This document shows positions 1 to 12,400 of a stretch of 54,463 nt of DNA, piece after piece (positions within the stretch are counted from its first letter, which is position 1; every line of letters starts with the position of its first letter). The DNA lies in the NCBI GenBank assembly GCA_002751075.1, contig NAOQ01000277.1, positions 3,291 through 57,753 of the forward strand, given 5' to 3'. A program made the translations under genes and the position numbers. The notes under the pieces were generated by a model that was not told the DNA's origin, did not search any database, and worked only from the letters and a program-made list of their open reading frames with translations. The stretch is from Ichthyophonus hoferi. Taxonomy: Eukaryota > Opisthokonta > Ichthyosporea > Ichthyophonida > Ichthyophonidae.

Positions 1-12
1 TTCGGAGTTAAC
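1..12 (+). repeat. dispersed TTCGGAGTTAAC motif, copy 1
   Basis: Identical 12-mer at 1-12, 27249-27260 and 51506-51517, all in the same orientation. This copy is cut by the window start. Confidence 0.6.
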
Positions 13-925
13 AGTTTTGCAGCAATAATCTTATCCAGGAATAGACCATGGCATGATCGGTTCTTTCTTGTGAATGTAGGCTTATATGTAAACAAGAAGT
101 CAATACTTGAAGATTGATTATGCCAATATTTGCACTATTATCATCTACCCGACACTCATGCCACGAACACTTAAATTGTCATAGTTACGAGTTGATTCAC
201 AAAGATAAGAAGCTTCCTGCTATTGATTTATATACTGTACGCTGCTTTACCCCCTTTGTGCAAATGACAATATCATAACTAAATATAGCAATTAAAACTG
301 GTGCAGGCCATATCTATCAATCTGTTTTACTCTATTTAAAATTTAGTCAACCACACTTAAAATTATCACTTCAGTTCAAAAACAAATAGTAGTTAACAGT
401 AGAAATATCCATAACTAGAGAATAGTAATAAAAACTGACATGGACTAGGGTTACATCTTGGGTTTCAGTTTGCTTGACTTATCTAATCGTGAATAAACCC
501 CAGACTAAATTCAGGGCGATTTTTTTTATTTAACAAATCGAAATCAGCTCCCATAAGGTCAGAGTACCAAAAAATACATATTTATGGGTAGGGTGGGCTG
601 CCAACCTTATTATAGACGTGCACCCAAACAGCGTGTTTGAATTCCAATCATTAAATATGACGTCATGCAGATCTAATTCGACTTAGGCCTATCGACCAGC
701 CCAGCAGGACGACCATACTCGAACTTTAAGCACAGAATAAACATGAGGGTATGCAACAGAGATAATGAATAGTATTGTTCTTTTTGTATCAGGTGGTAGT
801 AGACATAAGATTACATCATTGCGGTTCAGCCACAGGAAATATTTAGTCCATTCTCTCTGTAATACCAGTGCGGTTTTATAAAATCGACGTACGAGCACGT
901 GAAAAGGGAGAACCGAAGGGAATAA
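1..925. other. AT-rich non-coding stretch
   Basis: I see no supported gene here. The first 12 bases (TTCGGAGTTAAC) recur at 27249 and 51506 and are listed separately as a dispersed repeat. The ORF at 689-898 (minus) shows no family features and is probably chance. Confidence 0.5.
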
Positions 926-1366
926 TTATAATGGTTTGTTTGAAATATCTAATATCGTCTCATCGGTGCTAACTAAGGATCCGGAATCAAGTACATGAAA
1001 CGAATTATTGCGGATATCTTTGGAAACTTCACGTTGTTTTATTGCGGAAGCATTTTCTTCATCTACTTTTGACCCCTTTTTTGCTTCAGCATTTAGTTTG
1101 AGGCCTCTGCGCTGCGAATAAAATCGCTCTTTTTTCAAATGCATTGAAACTTGAGCGTTTCTCCGTCGAGAGTGATAAAGAAAACATGCACCACCAACAC
1201 CAACAAATATTAATATAGACATAATCACGCCAATAACTACATAAACAATATCTTTCTGTGTCTCAGATAACTTGACCGTGGCAGGATCAAAAGCCTTGGC
1301 ATCTCGAAAAAAAATAAGCAGTATTAGAAGATGTGGAGAAAATAGCTGATTATTTGCATGCCTCAT
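926..1366 (-). CDS. putative small single-pass membrane protein
   Basis: I do not recognise the family. From the ATG at 1366 the frame gives 146 codons ending in TAA at 926-928. The N-terminus (MRHANNQLFSPHLLILLIFF, then RDAKA) resembles a signal peptide. Residues about 37-62 form a hydrophobic segment (core IVYVVIGVIMSILIFVGVGG), followed by a basic stop-transfer cluster (HSRRR) and a hydrophilic tail of about 80 residues rich in Lys, Arg and Ser. This suggests a type I topology with a very short outside part. The frame stays open upstream to 1396, and a CAG lies about 15 nt upstream of the ATG, so this could instead be the last exon of a larger receptor-like gene. An 18-T run (A on the coding strand) sits just upstream. 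Coding potential is plausible, not proven. Confidence 0.4.
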   Translation of the reverse strand: MRHANNQLFSPHLLILLIFFRDAKAFDPATVKLSETQKDIVYVVIGVIMSILIFVGVGGACFLYHSRRRNAQVSMHLKKERFYSQRRGLKLNAEAKKGSKVDEENASAIKQREVSKDIRNNSFHVLDSGSLVSTDETILDISNKPL

Positions 1367-2679
1367 GATGAGCCACGCCTGCTGTCCAGCACACAATTTT
1401 TTTTTTTTTTTTTTAATTTTTAATTTTATATAGTACTGTCTCCTTTGGTCGAATAAGTGGTAGGCACAAAAAACTAATTAAAAGGGAATTTTGTGTTTTT
1501 GGTTCTTAAAAAATCAAATAAACACAACACAAACACGGAACTACTGATACACTTTGCTGGAGAAATAGTTTGCAAGATGTTATATAAAGCAAAATCTGCC
1601 ATAACTTCAACCTTTGTCTGCCCATATATAGAGTTATGGAGACACGCACTGATAAAAGTTAATATTGAAAAACAAGAGACTGTTATACATTTTCAACACA
1701 TAGAAACTGTAAAAATAAATTGTAACAGAAAATTGTACAAGTTCTGTCGAGCATGTCAAGTTTATTTACTCATAACAGCAGCTCCATCAATTTTGCGATA
1801 TTGGCATACCACACTTCATACATTCTTGTATTATATAGGCAAGAATGTTCAAAATTTACATGAGCCAGTGCATCAGAAATGCAGAAACAGAATTGCATTT
1901 CATTGGTTGCAAAGGGCCGGTATTTGAAGGGGTGCACAATAAGATGATAGTGGACAACCAAATTATTACTTATGGTTTAATATATTATAATTACTCTTAT
2001 TATTAAAATAATAAATAAATAAATATATATTTTAATACATTAGATTAAAAATAATATAAATTTATTTTATTAGAAAATTACTTGTAAGATTCCTTTTTAA
2101 ACAATAATTCTACCCAACTCTTTATCTAATCAAATCGATATCGCAACCTGAACTCCGGGTTTGTTAAAAACTCAGGGGAAGTTACAACGATGGTGCATTT
2201 CTTTTTTTGCGGCAACAAATACCTCATTTTTTGAATCACACAAGAAATTTGGATCAACTATCTAAAATACAACAAATTTTCAAAATTTTGAACAATGAAA
2301 AAAAAATCATGTAAACGACCAAAATAATTTCTTCAAATAATTTCAAGTGCTTAAAATATTGAATTGGACCAAAAATAAATTTCCAAAAAAAGGTTGAAGG
2401 TCATCAACTAAAGAATAACAACCAATGAAAGACAATATTAATTTTTTTGCATCACCAATTTTAAATTTAATAGACAATAGTAACAGATAACCAGATATTC
2501 TATTGGATACAAGTCACACTATATATATATGTGCTCTTTCATGATGGTTGACAGGTTAACTAATTATGGAATTTTTTTTTCCTAATTGTGCAGTGTAGTG
2601 TATGTTTTATCGGAGTTAGTTTTCGCTTTTTTTTATCATTACATTTTTTTTTCAATTGTTAAGTTTTCTTTGATTTAAA
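1367..2679. other. intergenic region and 14-3-3 upstream region
   Basis: Very AT-rich, with poly-T runs and no convincing exon on either strand. The ORF at 1493-1927 has no recognisable domain. The last 100 bp hold T-rich tracts directly before the 14-3-3 ATG at 2680. I cannot place a TATA box with confidence. Confidence 0.5.
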
Positions 2680-4828
2680 ATGGCTACCCGCGAAGACAAC
2701 GTTTATCGGGCGAAGCTTGCCGAACAGGCTGAGCGTTACGATGGTTAGTGGATGAGGATGGATGAGAAATTTAATTTTGTTGAAATAGTTGTATTTTATT
2801 ATTATTATTATATATTTATATTCGCTAGGTTGGGTCTAAGATTATTTTTTCGATCATCCATTATCTATCAATTGACCAGGTATAATTCAAATTCAATACG
2901 GACAATAAAATTGAAATATGGATTAGACGGAGCATGCCTGGATACACCACCGAAGCGAGTGGGCCGGCAGTACCTTTTTGATCTGACGTATTTCCATGAC
3001 AGCGTTAAACATTTCCATGACAACTTTCATGTTCTCGTTGATCATTGTGGCACACACAACACAACCAAACACATTATATTATGTACAAGGAATACCACTT
3101 TTAAATAGGCGAACTTTGCTGAGGGATGGACAATGGAGTTTATCCTATTTCTTCTGTTTCAGCTTCTGTTTCGTTTGAATTTTGCTTTTACTCGTTTATA
3201 TATATATTTTAAAACGTTTATATATATATATATATGCATTTCTCTTTTACAGTTTTAACCAGTCTATTTTAATTTTTTTTACTTTACAAAACATTCTTTT
3301 TATTTTGAATGCCTGCTTTGTTAATATGAATATGGATTTTATCTATTGAATGGGACTGTTTTTTTAGTGTTCTCTCACTTTATAATTGTTTAATTTTTGA
3401 CAACAATATATGTAATATATCTTAATTGTGATTATTCTACTTTCTTTCCCAAGTGTATTGTTACAATATTACGCGGTTTTTACATAACTTCATATAATAA
3501 GCTAAGCAATATTGGCAGTATCTATATATTGCTCTCTACTATATATTTATTATTTTCGTTGCTTATATTGTTGTGTCTTCAGAAATGGTTAACGCCATGA
3601 AGGAGGTTGCCAAGCTCAATGTCGAGCTTACCGTCGAGGAGCGCAACCTTCTCTCTGTTGCTTACAAGAATGTCATTGGTGCTCGCCGTGCCTCATGGCG
3701 TATTATCTCCAGCATTGAGCAGAGAGAGGAGAGCAAGGGCAACGAGAAAAAGATTGCTATTATCAAGGAGTACAGAGTCAAGATCGAAGATGAGCTCAAG
3801 GGCATTTGCGCTGGTTAGTCACTAATATTTATGTATATATATTTTTTGCTCGGGGATGGTAGGACAGACAATTCCATGGTTTAGAAGTAATATCTGTTTG
3901 GGTGTTTTTGCTAATACTTGCAGCTATCTGACAGATATTATGGATGTTCTGGACAACCATCTCATTCCCAACGCCGCCACTGGAGAGCCTAAGGTGTTCC
4001 ACTACAAGATGAAGGGTGACTACCACAGATACATGGCCGAGTTTGCCACTGGTGCTGTCCGTGAGGAGTCTGCTAATGCGTCTCATGATGCCTACAAGGC
4101 TGCTTCTGGTAAGCCTTACAACTTGTTGGATTGTAACAGTATTAAGATTTACAGGATTTTCTGGTTAATTAAGTTTCTCTACATTTTACGATATAATTTT
4201 GTTTGTTATATATTATCTAACCATAATCTCTTGGATCGGACGGATGTATTTGCATTTATATTCATTATATTATATTAGGTTTAATTTCCATTAAATTTTA
4301 AAGCAGTTTATACATTCATTTTCTTTGCTTCAATGCTTCATTGAATATTCAAGTATTTTTCAAGTAATCAGGGCATTAATGTATATTATAATACAGATAT
4401 TGCCGTGACCGAACTTCCTCCCACACACCCCATTCGTCTGGGTCTTGCTTTGAACTTCAGCGTGTTCTACTATGAGATTATGAATGCTCCTGATAAGGCT
4501 TGCCAACTTGCCAAGCAGGCCTTCGATGATGGTATTGCCGAGTTGGACACTTTGAGCGAGGAGAGCTACAAGGACTCCACCCTTATCATGCAGCTTCTTC
4601 GCGATAACCTCACACTCTGGACTTCTGATACTCAGGGTATTTTATTTTTCTGGCTTTTTCTTTCAGTTACCTGAAAATTTATGTTTTCGTCAATAGATTG
4701 ATATACAAAACACATTTTAGCATTTTTAATAATTGAGAGCATGTATCTTAATATTTTTAACACCAATCCTTTTTCCATTTACAGCGCAAACTGAGAGCAA
4801 GGAGGAGGAGAAGAAGGAGACCGAATAA
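2680..4828 (+). CDS. 14-3-3: 14-3-3 protein
   Basis: Dimeric phosphoserine/phosphothreonine-binding adaptor of the cytosol and nucleus. Exons: 2680-2743, 3583-3813, 3935-4108, 4397-4636, 4785-4828, totalling 753 nt (250 aa), the usual family length. Hallmarks seen in order: [10 protein letters not shown] with the dimer-interface helix, [19 protein letters not shown] with the basic phosphate-binding residues, [16 protein letters not shown] with the Arg-Tyr pair, [14 protein letters not shown], and [20 protein letters not shown] Glu/Lys-rich variable tail ([11 protein letters not shown]) ends the protein. All four introns are phase 1 and GT-AG. At intron 2 the acceptor at 3934 must be used, because the one at 3923 would give an immediate stop. 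Codons favour C and G at the third position (GCC, AAG, GAG, ATC) far more than in neighbouring genes, as expected for high expression. A possible ATTAAA poly(A) signal lies at 5034. The 3' end faces that of the golgin gene. Confidence 0.97.
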
Positions 4829-6459
4829 GTGTATCCATTGATGACCCAAGATTATCTAATGCCATTTGACATGTAAGGAGGGGTGGCACGAGCCACTTAG
4901 CTAAGGGATATCTTATGTCTAGATAAACGCTCAATATATGGAAATATCATAGGTTGTCCCGGAGATAAGTGCTCTACGCATGCTGAACTTTGGTGTCACT
5001 GTATGGTCGCCCATATGACGTATATAGTTCTCTATTAAATGGAAGTGCTCACGGTACAGTGGCATTTCGTCGTTTTTTTGTGAAATGATATATTATATTA
5101 TCGGTGACTTGAACATTGTATGACATTTATTCCCAACACCCTCTGCTAGTTCTGATCTAACAGTATTCACTCCAGACCGTTTACAAATATCACATTTTTC
5201 TGAGTTATTGGACGATTTCTTTATAGTGATATTCTTTCTCTTAACCTCCTCTCCGGTTATTTATGGGAAAGGTAAACAAGGTTTTTCAATAAATCACCAT
5301 TGGAGTGTTTTATTATATTCTTTTGAGGATTTATTCATTCGTCAATTGCTTCAGACCATACAGTTGCTGTTTGACAGCAACCTATATATGTATAATTTAG
5401 GCTTCACATATTTGGCCTCCAATAAATCTTTAATTAGTATGTCATTGGAAAGCAATACAGCCATGAAAAGTATTTTAATGTTTATTTAATTTCGTTTCAT
5501 CATCCTCAGAAAATTTAGTTTATTAGTATTGTTTTCTCTACACTTACAATAATTATATGATGCGGAGGGATTAGGGTTTACATATACATACTGTAGATGG
5601 ATGCATATTAATACCTATGCACATGGGTATGTTTGTTGAACCTTTATACACCTTAGGATACAAATATACCGCGCGATCAGTTCTTTGATTTCTTCATACG
5701 ACTAAGTTCTAGATGTAGGCAAGCATTAAGTAGTGAATAAGCACCAGTTTCGACGCTTATTTTACCTATACATGAATATAATTGCTTTTCCCTCACAGTT
5801 TCATGGTAGAAAAATTGTGGGCCAGTTTTAAGGATGGGCGGGGGTGGGCTTGCATAAAGCGTACATATATATGGCCATACCCGTTACTATCGTGAATGGA
5901 AAAAAAAATTCCTGCCTTTAATTCAACCAGGCACGAATTTGGTTGTGCAACTAAAGTAATCGATGATCACTATCCATAGGCAACTTGAAGCTTTATTCCA
6001 TTTGGAAGTAATGATAGCACTTTAAGGAACCATGTTATGTATATGCATATTTATACTCACTAGCCCAGCTAGTGCATAGGTTTCTCTCATTTGAGTATAT
6101 TTTACACAGCGGCCATCCGGCCCTAATAGATTACAACTCGTTGATTACCAACGACTGAAAACAACCCATACTCATGCAAGGCTGAGCATGGAATAGACTG
6201 GTACCTCAAGATATAGTAAAAGCTTGACACGAACAGTGATATAAAGGACTCGAGTGGATAAAACTGTAATTGGCTAAGACACGGGGAGAGAGGCCTTGGG
6301 GTAGGCCTACAAAGGAGACTATCTTGGTGTATAGAGATGAAAGGGAAATAACATTCAAGAACTAGTAAAAAAATCTATACGAAAATTGGCCCCAATACAT
6401 GTAACATATCACGTATGTTATCTGGTGGGCATGATATATTTAGATAGTGTAGATCGTTA
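4829..6459. other. convergent intergenic region (3' UTRs)
   Basis: This 1.6-kb spacer separates the 3' ends of the 14-3-3 (+) and golgin-84 (-) genes. It should hold both 3' UTRs. I find no splice-flanked exon or known domain. The ORF at 5208-5489 is low complexity and unconvincing. Confidence 0.55.
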
Positions 6460-9400
6460 CTAGATGATCAGTGGGCCGGCTTTAAGGTCCAACGGATGAT
6501 CGTGCATCTCTGGAGTGTATGTCATAATAATGAAGAACACCCATAGGTGGAGCATTGCCTAACCACCCACCAATCATCATTCAGTATGGGTTTGTGTAGG
6601 ATGCATAGTACTACATAAAAACATGCAAATACATGCGAGAAGGGAAGGTGTAGGCACTGGATGCATGCTGTCCGTGTATATAGATATAGTTGATAATGTC
6701 TGACGGGACGTTTTGCGTAGATAATACAACTGAGGCCTTATGCTGTATAACATGATAGCGATAATGATGTATAGTTAGTTATCCACCTACCACATAGACT
6801 AAGAGGGCAATCCGGAACATAGGATGACGTCGGAGGAAGATACCTAGTTTAACACTGCAAGGGGGTAGAGGTGGTGGTTAATGCACTGCCCAATCAATGA
6901 ATGACCTAGATAACAGAGTACAGATACGCATGAGAGGATACCATTCAGCTGCTATGACCAGGAATCAAAGGAATAGAGTTTTCTGTTTAGATATAGGGGT
7001 GGTATATGGTATATGCATAAGGCATGGTGGAACAAGAGAAGGATGGATAAAACCACAAAAAACAGTGATGTATTACAATTTAAACACACAAAATTGGATA
7101 GAAAGAGGAATATAACTGGACAAAGAGAGAGAGCGTATGAGAGATAACGGAAGTGGTAGTTCTAGCCCATACCTAAACGAATCTAATACATTTGCAGCCT
7201 GTCTGACATGTCGGGTCACAGGAGTTTCCCTAGCACTAGCGGGTCCTGTAATTGTCTGTAGTCGACCTGTAAATCACACAGGGTTAGAGTGGTCCAAAGA
7301 AAAAGTGTTTAATAGTAGAAAAGAGTTGCTGTGGCGGGACAATACAGGACAATGCGGGACATACTCATTAATATTAAAGAATGACATCATAGTATGACTG
7401 GAAACATACAGCCTTATTGATCTCAGCTAGTCAATGCACACAAAGTCTTAACAACAACCAATCACAGTCGCTTACCTTGGTCATTACGACGGGCGGCCGC
7501 CTCTACATTATCTTGATGAATACGAATTTTAACCTCCCGAGTAAACTGTGACATTAAAATAAATCCTGGTCTGAGTGTTTAATGGCAACTTTTATGAAAA
7601 TGAAAATGAACCAATTGTATAATGAATGATTATGTAAAACGAATAAGACTAATATCTAACACCATTAGCTTCATATCACGCTTCTTACAGATATTTAGGA
7701 AATAGTTCTAAAAGTAGAATGAGTGATAAGGTGTCCTCTAGGCCAAGGGTGTGTGAGGGAGAAAGAGAAAGAAACACTTGCATAGAAAGACTTAGACAAA
7801 CCCGCAAATAGAAAACAAAGACAACAATAACAATGGTACAGATGCAAAAACCTATACTTATAAATCTATATCAAGCGAGATAGAGACATTGTAAGAAATA
7901 AACACAGAGCTACAAAGCATCAGAAAGCTATCAGAATAACGATGGCAGGGAAGAGAAAGGGGTCCTATGGCGATAGCGTGATAGAGGAATGCCGGAAAGG
8001 AGAGATAGACTGCATGGCAAAGCAAAAAATCCTTCCCCACTGACTAACATCTAAGACAGGTAAACAAAATAGCTTAATAGGCTGATCGGAATAATAGGTA
8101 GCTATGCAAACAGGGAAGGGAGCACCACATACAAATACAAAGGAATGGTCATACATAAACACAATCTCACTTTATCTTTCTCAGTCTCAAGTTGTAATTC
8201 CAAGGATGCTACAGAAGATGTAAGGGATTCCACCAATGATTGTTGTTGGATCAACTTATTGGTTAGTTGGTGAAGTCGGTTCTCAAGCTCTTTCTCACTT
8301 CCATTTGTTCTGGTTGTTAACTGGACATATGGATGTGAGGGCATGAGTCTACAGAATATACATACGGATAGAGTTGATATATAATGGAGTCATAGATAGG
8401 GAATAAACAATAAAAATATCCATATATACAGGCACATAGAGATAGTGTAGGCGTGGATGTGACAGTGGTGTGTACAAATGCTTGCAAATATAGGCAGGTA
8501 AGGGTGTAAGAGGGGTTGTGAGATAAATATTGGCACAAATAAAAGACGGTCTCTAGCACATGAAGTGTCGTATTGACTGGGTTAACCACTTTCATCGTCC
8601 ACAGCAATCAAATGGTCTTAAATATACTCAGCACAGATTGATTAAGTACATGCAATCAGAGTCTATCACTCATGGGAGGCGATACATTACTAACATCTAT
8701 TGACATGCATATATACTGACAAAGAAATGACACCATATAGAAAGGTCATTGAAAACATGAATGTGATTATAGCGATAAAACAACCAACAACACAAAATAT
8801 ATGAAAGGGATAAAAGAATGACACAAGGAAAGAACAACAGCATTGACAAGGCAAGGCGATGTAGCAGAAGGTAGGAACGGTACCTGCATACGGTACTTCT
8901 CAATGTCCTCATCTCTACTTTGTATTCTCTGTTGCAGGGCGTCTCTGATACGTGCTCCCTCTTCACATTCACATCGTAGGACCTGAGGTCAATCAGGTTA
9001 AATATATAATATCAATACATACATAATTATCTATGAGTCTATGCACATGATGCTGGCTGGTAATCACCAATCAACACTTGGGAGGGTCGGGTTACTTGTG
9101 AGATTCTATATTTTCATGAAAAAAAAAGGTAAGAGAACAGAAGAGAACAGATCAATAATATATCCTCAATAGGAGCCAAAGTCAATATATCGATCGTATA
9201 TTTACTAAGGCTATGCAAGTGTGATATGATGGCTGTGTCCGAATACTTCTATACTAGGGCATAAACTAAATAAGGGCTAGCATCATATTCTAATACTAAA
9301 AGGTAATTAATGTGCCAAACTAATAACAGCTAAAAATATAATACAAGTAATTATTGGCTAAAGATCGCACACATTAAATTATGCGTCACTCTAACCATCA

Positions 9401-12400
9401 TACAGGCTGGTCAGATAAACATCACCACCACTACAACAAAATAATTATTATCATTCCATAAGCGTATATTGCATTAAGTATATCAAACCGAGCAATGGTA
9501 CACACTAGGTACCAAAACCCGGACTAGGTTCTCTTAGGCTTATAGTTCATTATAATCCAATTAGGCAGGTTAAGGCATGTTATTCCTTGGTATACTCTGG
9601 GTGGTACAAGCGGTGCCTTATATCTGAAGTTATCTTTAACCATGAGGGTTAAGTACAACGTACAGGGCCGTGGCTTTACTCCTACCTCTAGCTGTTGTTT
9701 GTGGCTCCTATCTCGGTCTTCCCATTGGGCCTTCCACTCACTGGCTTCAGACTCCATCTCACTGATCTGTTCTTGCAAGGCGTCAATATCTTGGCTACTA
9801 TGGTCCTCTAGCATCTGTATAAACCGGAAAAGAAAGGACAGGTAGATGGATAGAGATGTCATTAGAGAGGTTGGCGTTGCGAACTGAATGACCTAGTTAC
9901 TACTTACAGGGAGAAAAGAAAGACATGGTTAGAGAGGTAAAAAAAAGTAATGGCAAATAGCAGTGTTACATATGACAGGAATGGGAAGGAATAGGGTTAG
10001 GTTAAATGAGATGAGCCAATACAACCAAAGATTCATAAAAAGATAAATAAATTACTAGGTTATTGGTTGAAATCCACAGTTCAATAGCTAAACAAAATGC
10101 TTCAATCTTACGTAAGCGATATATTTTTAATCATTTCATATCACAGTAGTTAATGGATGACAGTCACACTAGTCAGTATCTCGTATACAACCACATGTCT
10201 AAGCAAACAGTTATGGTCATGCGCATGCTTATCCTTTTTCTTAGTGGATTACCCATTCCATTGCATATTTCATATTAATAAATTGTTGGTGCACTTTTTA
10301 CCCTATGATCTTTCCCTCCAAATACAGTATATTGAAGAGAGAGAGAGGTAGGGGAGAGGGAGAACTGATCTAGGCATAGGCAGGAATATATAGAAAATAT
10401 AAAAGGAACAACAGAAATGTTGGAGCTAAAAGGAGTGTATGCAAAAAAAAAAAAAAAACAATCATACAGACAAAGAGAAGCACTGATATTTGATAGGTGA
10501 TTTAAAAATAAAGATACAGAGACAACCAATGAGAGTCGTACTTTAATATCTGCTCGTAGTCCCTGGACTTGCATGCGAGCCTCTTGTAGTTCCTCATTAA
10601 GCCGATCTCGATCGTGCTGATTATCATGGGTTAAAGGTCAGTCTTATATTACTAGCATATAGTAATGATAGTTGTTCCACAATACATCACATAAATAGAT
10701 ACACAGACTAGACAACCAATGTTAGTATTTCTGTATTTACATGTGTATAGTGGTATGTGTACACTAACCTAAAAAGCAACACCCTTTTCAAGATGATAGG
10801 TTAAGGGCGTTTAAGTCTATCTCTTCCTGTTCAGGTGATCTAATCATGCTATAATGGCAGGTTAATCATTTATAATCCAAGATAGACTTTAATATACTAT
10901 ACCACAACAAGATAAATTAACCGAAATTCATTAAAATATAAAAGTGAATGTAACTATCCACACTTGTGGGTATGTACTGCTGCCTGGTATATATACACAT
11001 GTACGCACGTACATATACATATATACAAAAAATACTATAAACGTAGGTATACGTACGTATAAACGCACTGACACCACCATACACACACAAATATAGAAAC
11101 ATAAACACTATTACCTTTTCTCTTTGCAAGTATTACTTTTTCATTATTCCGGTGATTATTTTCAACTTTTAGCTAATACAATAAAATATAATACAAGATA
11201 ATACAATATAATAAAATACAAGGCAATACGACATCTATGATACAATCTAAGTCATGTAATGTAATAAAAGACCCTACTCTATACTCTAACACCTTCACAT
11301 GCCTTAAGTTCCAGGAACTCAGCCTCTGAGTGATCGCTAGCCCCAGTAATTCCCCCTGGGCCAGGCATCTTAAGCTCACCAATCAGCTGTTCTTTAGTCT
11401 GTTTATTTGACAATATCAGAGAGTGACCTTCATTAATTAATTAATTAATTAATTAATATAGGAGGGAGAACAGTATAGATTATCATGTGTACCATTTGTC
11501 AACTAAGTGAACACATTAAAAGAGCTAGTGCATGATTTGTATACCGTGGGTTAGTCGTGATAAATGACAATGGAGCAATGCACCACAGGTCATTCCAGTT
11601 AGATTATTTCATTGGTTAGTACAACATGCCCGGATTCGCTAATTAGCCTTAATTAATGACCACTTCAAGCATATATGTGACAGCACATTAATCAGCTGTC
11701 CTTGGCTATGTTCACCGTACCATGTATATCTTATATCTACACAATAATCAATTAAGAATTGTATGAGTACAACAACAGGGTAGACAGTATACAAGTATGG
11801 CTATATAAATATATAAGAATTCCGGACACCAGAGGTCGATGTAGACACATATTCTTCCATATTCCCACCCACCTGCAGGATTCTAGTGGCCCTCTGTTTG
11901 TACTCGGTGAATTCCTGCACCACAGAGTTTCTTTCCCCCTCGAAGGACTTCACTCGACTCTCATAAATACGAAGTTTATCTAATAAAGACAGAGAAGGAG
12001 ATAGAAGGGTTATAAAGCGGGAAATAAAAACCAAAGAAAAGAAAAGTATAAATAATATATATATAGAGGAAGACAATAGATAAATAGAAGAGAAGTGTGA
12101 GAGAGAGCCTATATTAGCTAGCAGCCTGTGACATCCTACAATTATCCCTTAACTCATTTGCACATCTAAGGTCTTCATGTACTGTTTACACATATATAAT
12201 AGAAATACACCCACATAACATAGATATAAGATAAATGCAGAGACCACACCCTTACTCACGAAAGAGACACATATGACACTCACATATAGGGACATACATA
12301 CACATAACACCTACGCCTTAAATCCTCTGACAAGTGCTGGGAAGCCACTAGTGTTTTAGTCATTTCTTTAAGGTCATTTTCTAGTTGCACCTGTTTCTCC

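Noticed and set aside
10760-10850. Possible extra golgin-84 exon on the minus strand
   Set aside because: All frames compatible with the phase run into stops. Exon 10 with the earlier donor joins exon 11 without it.
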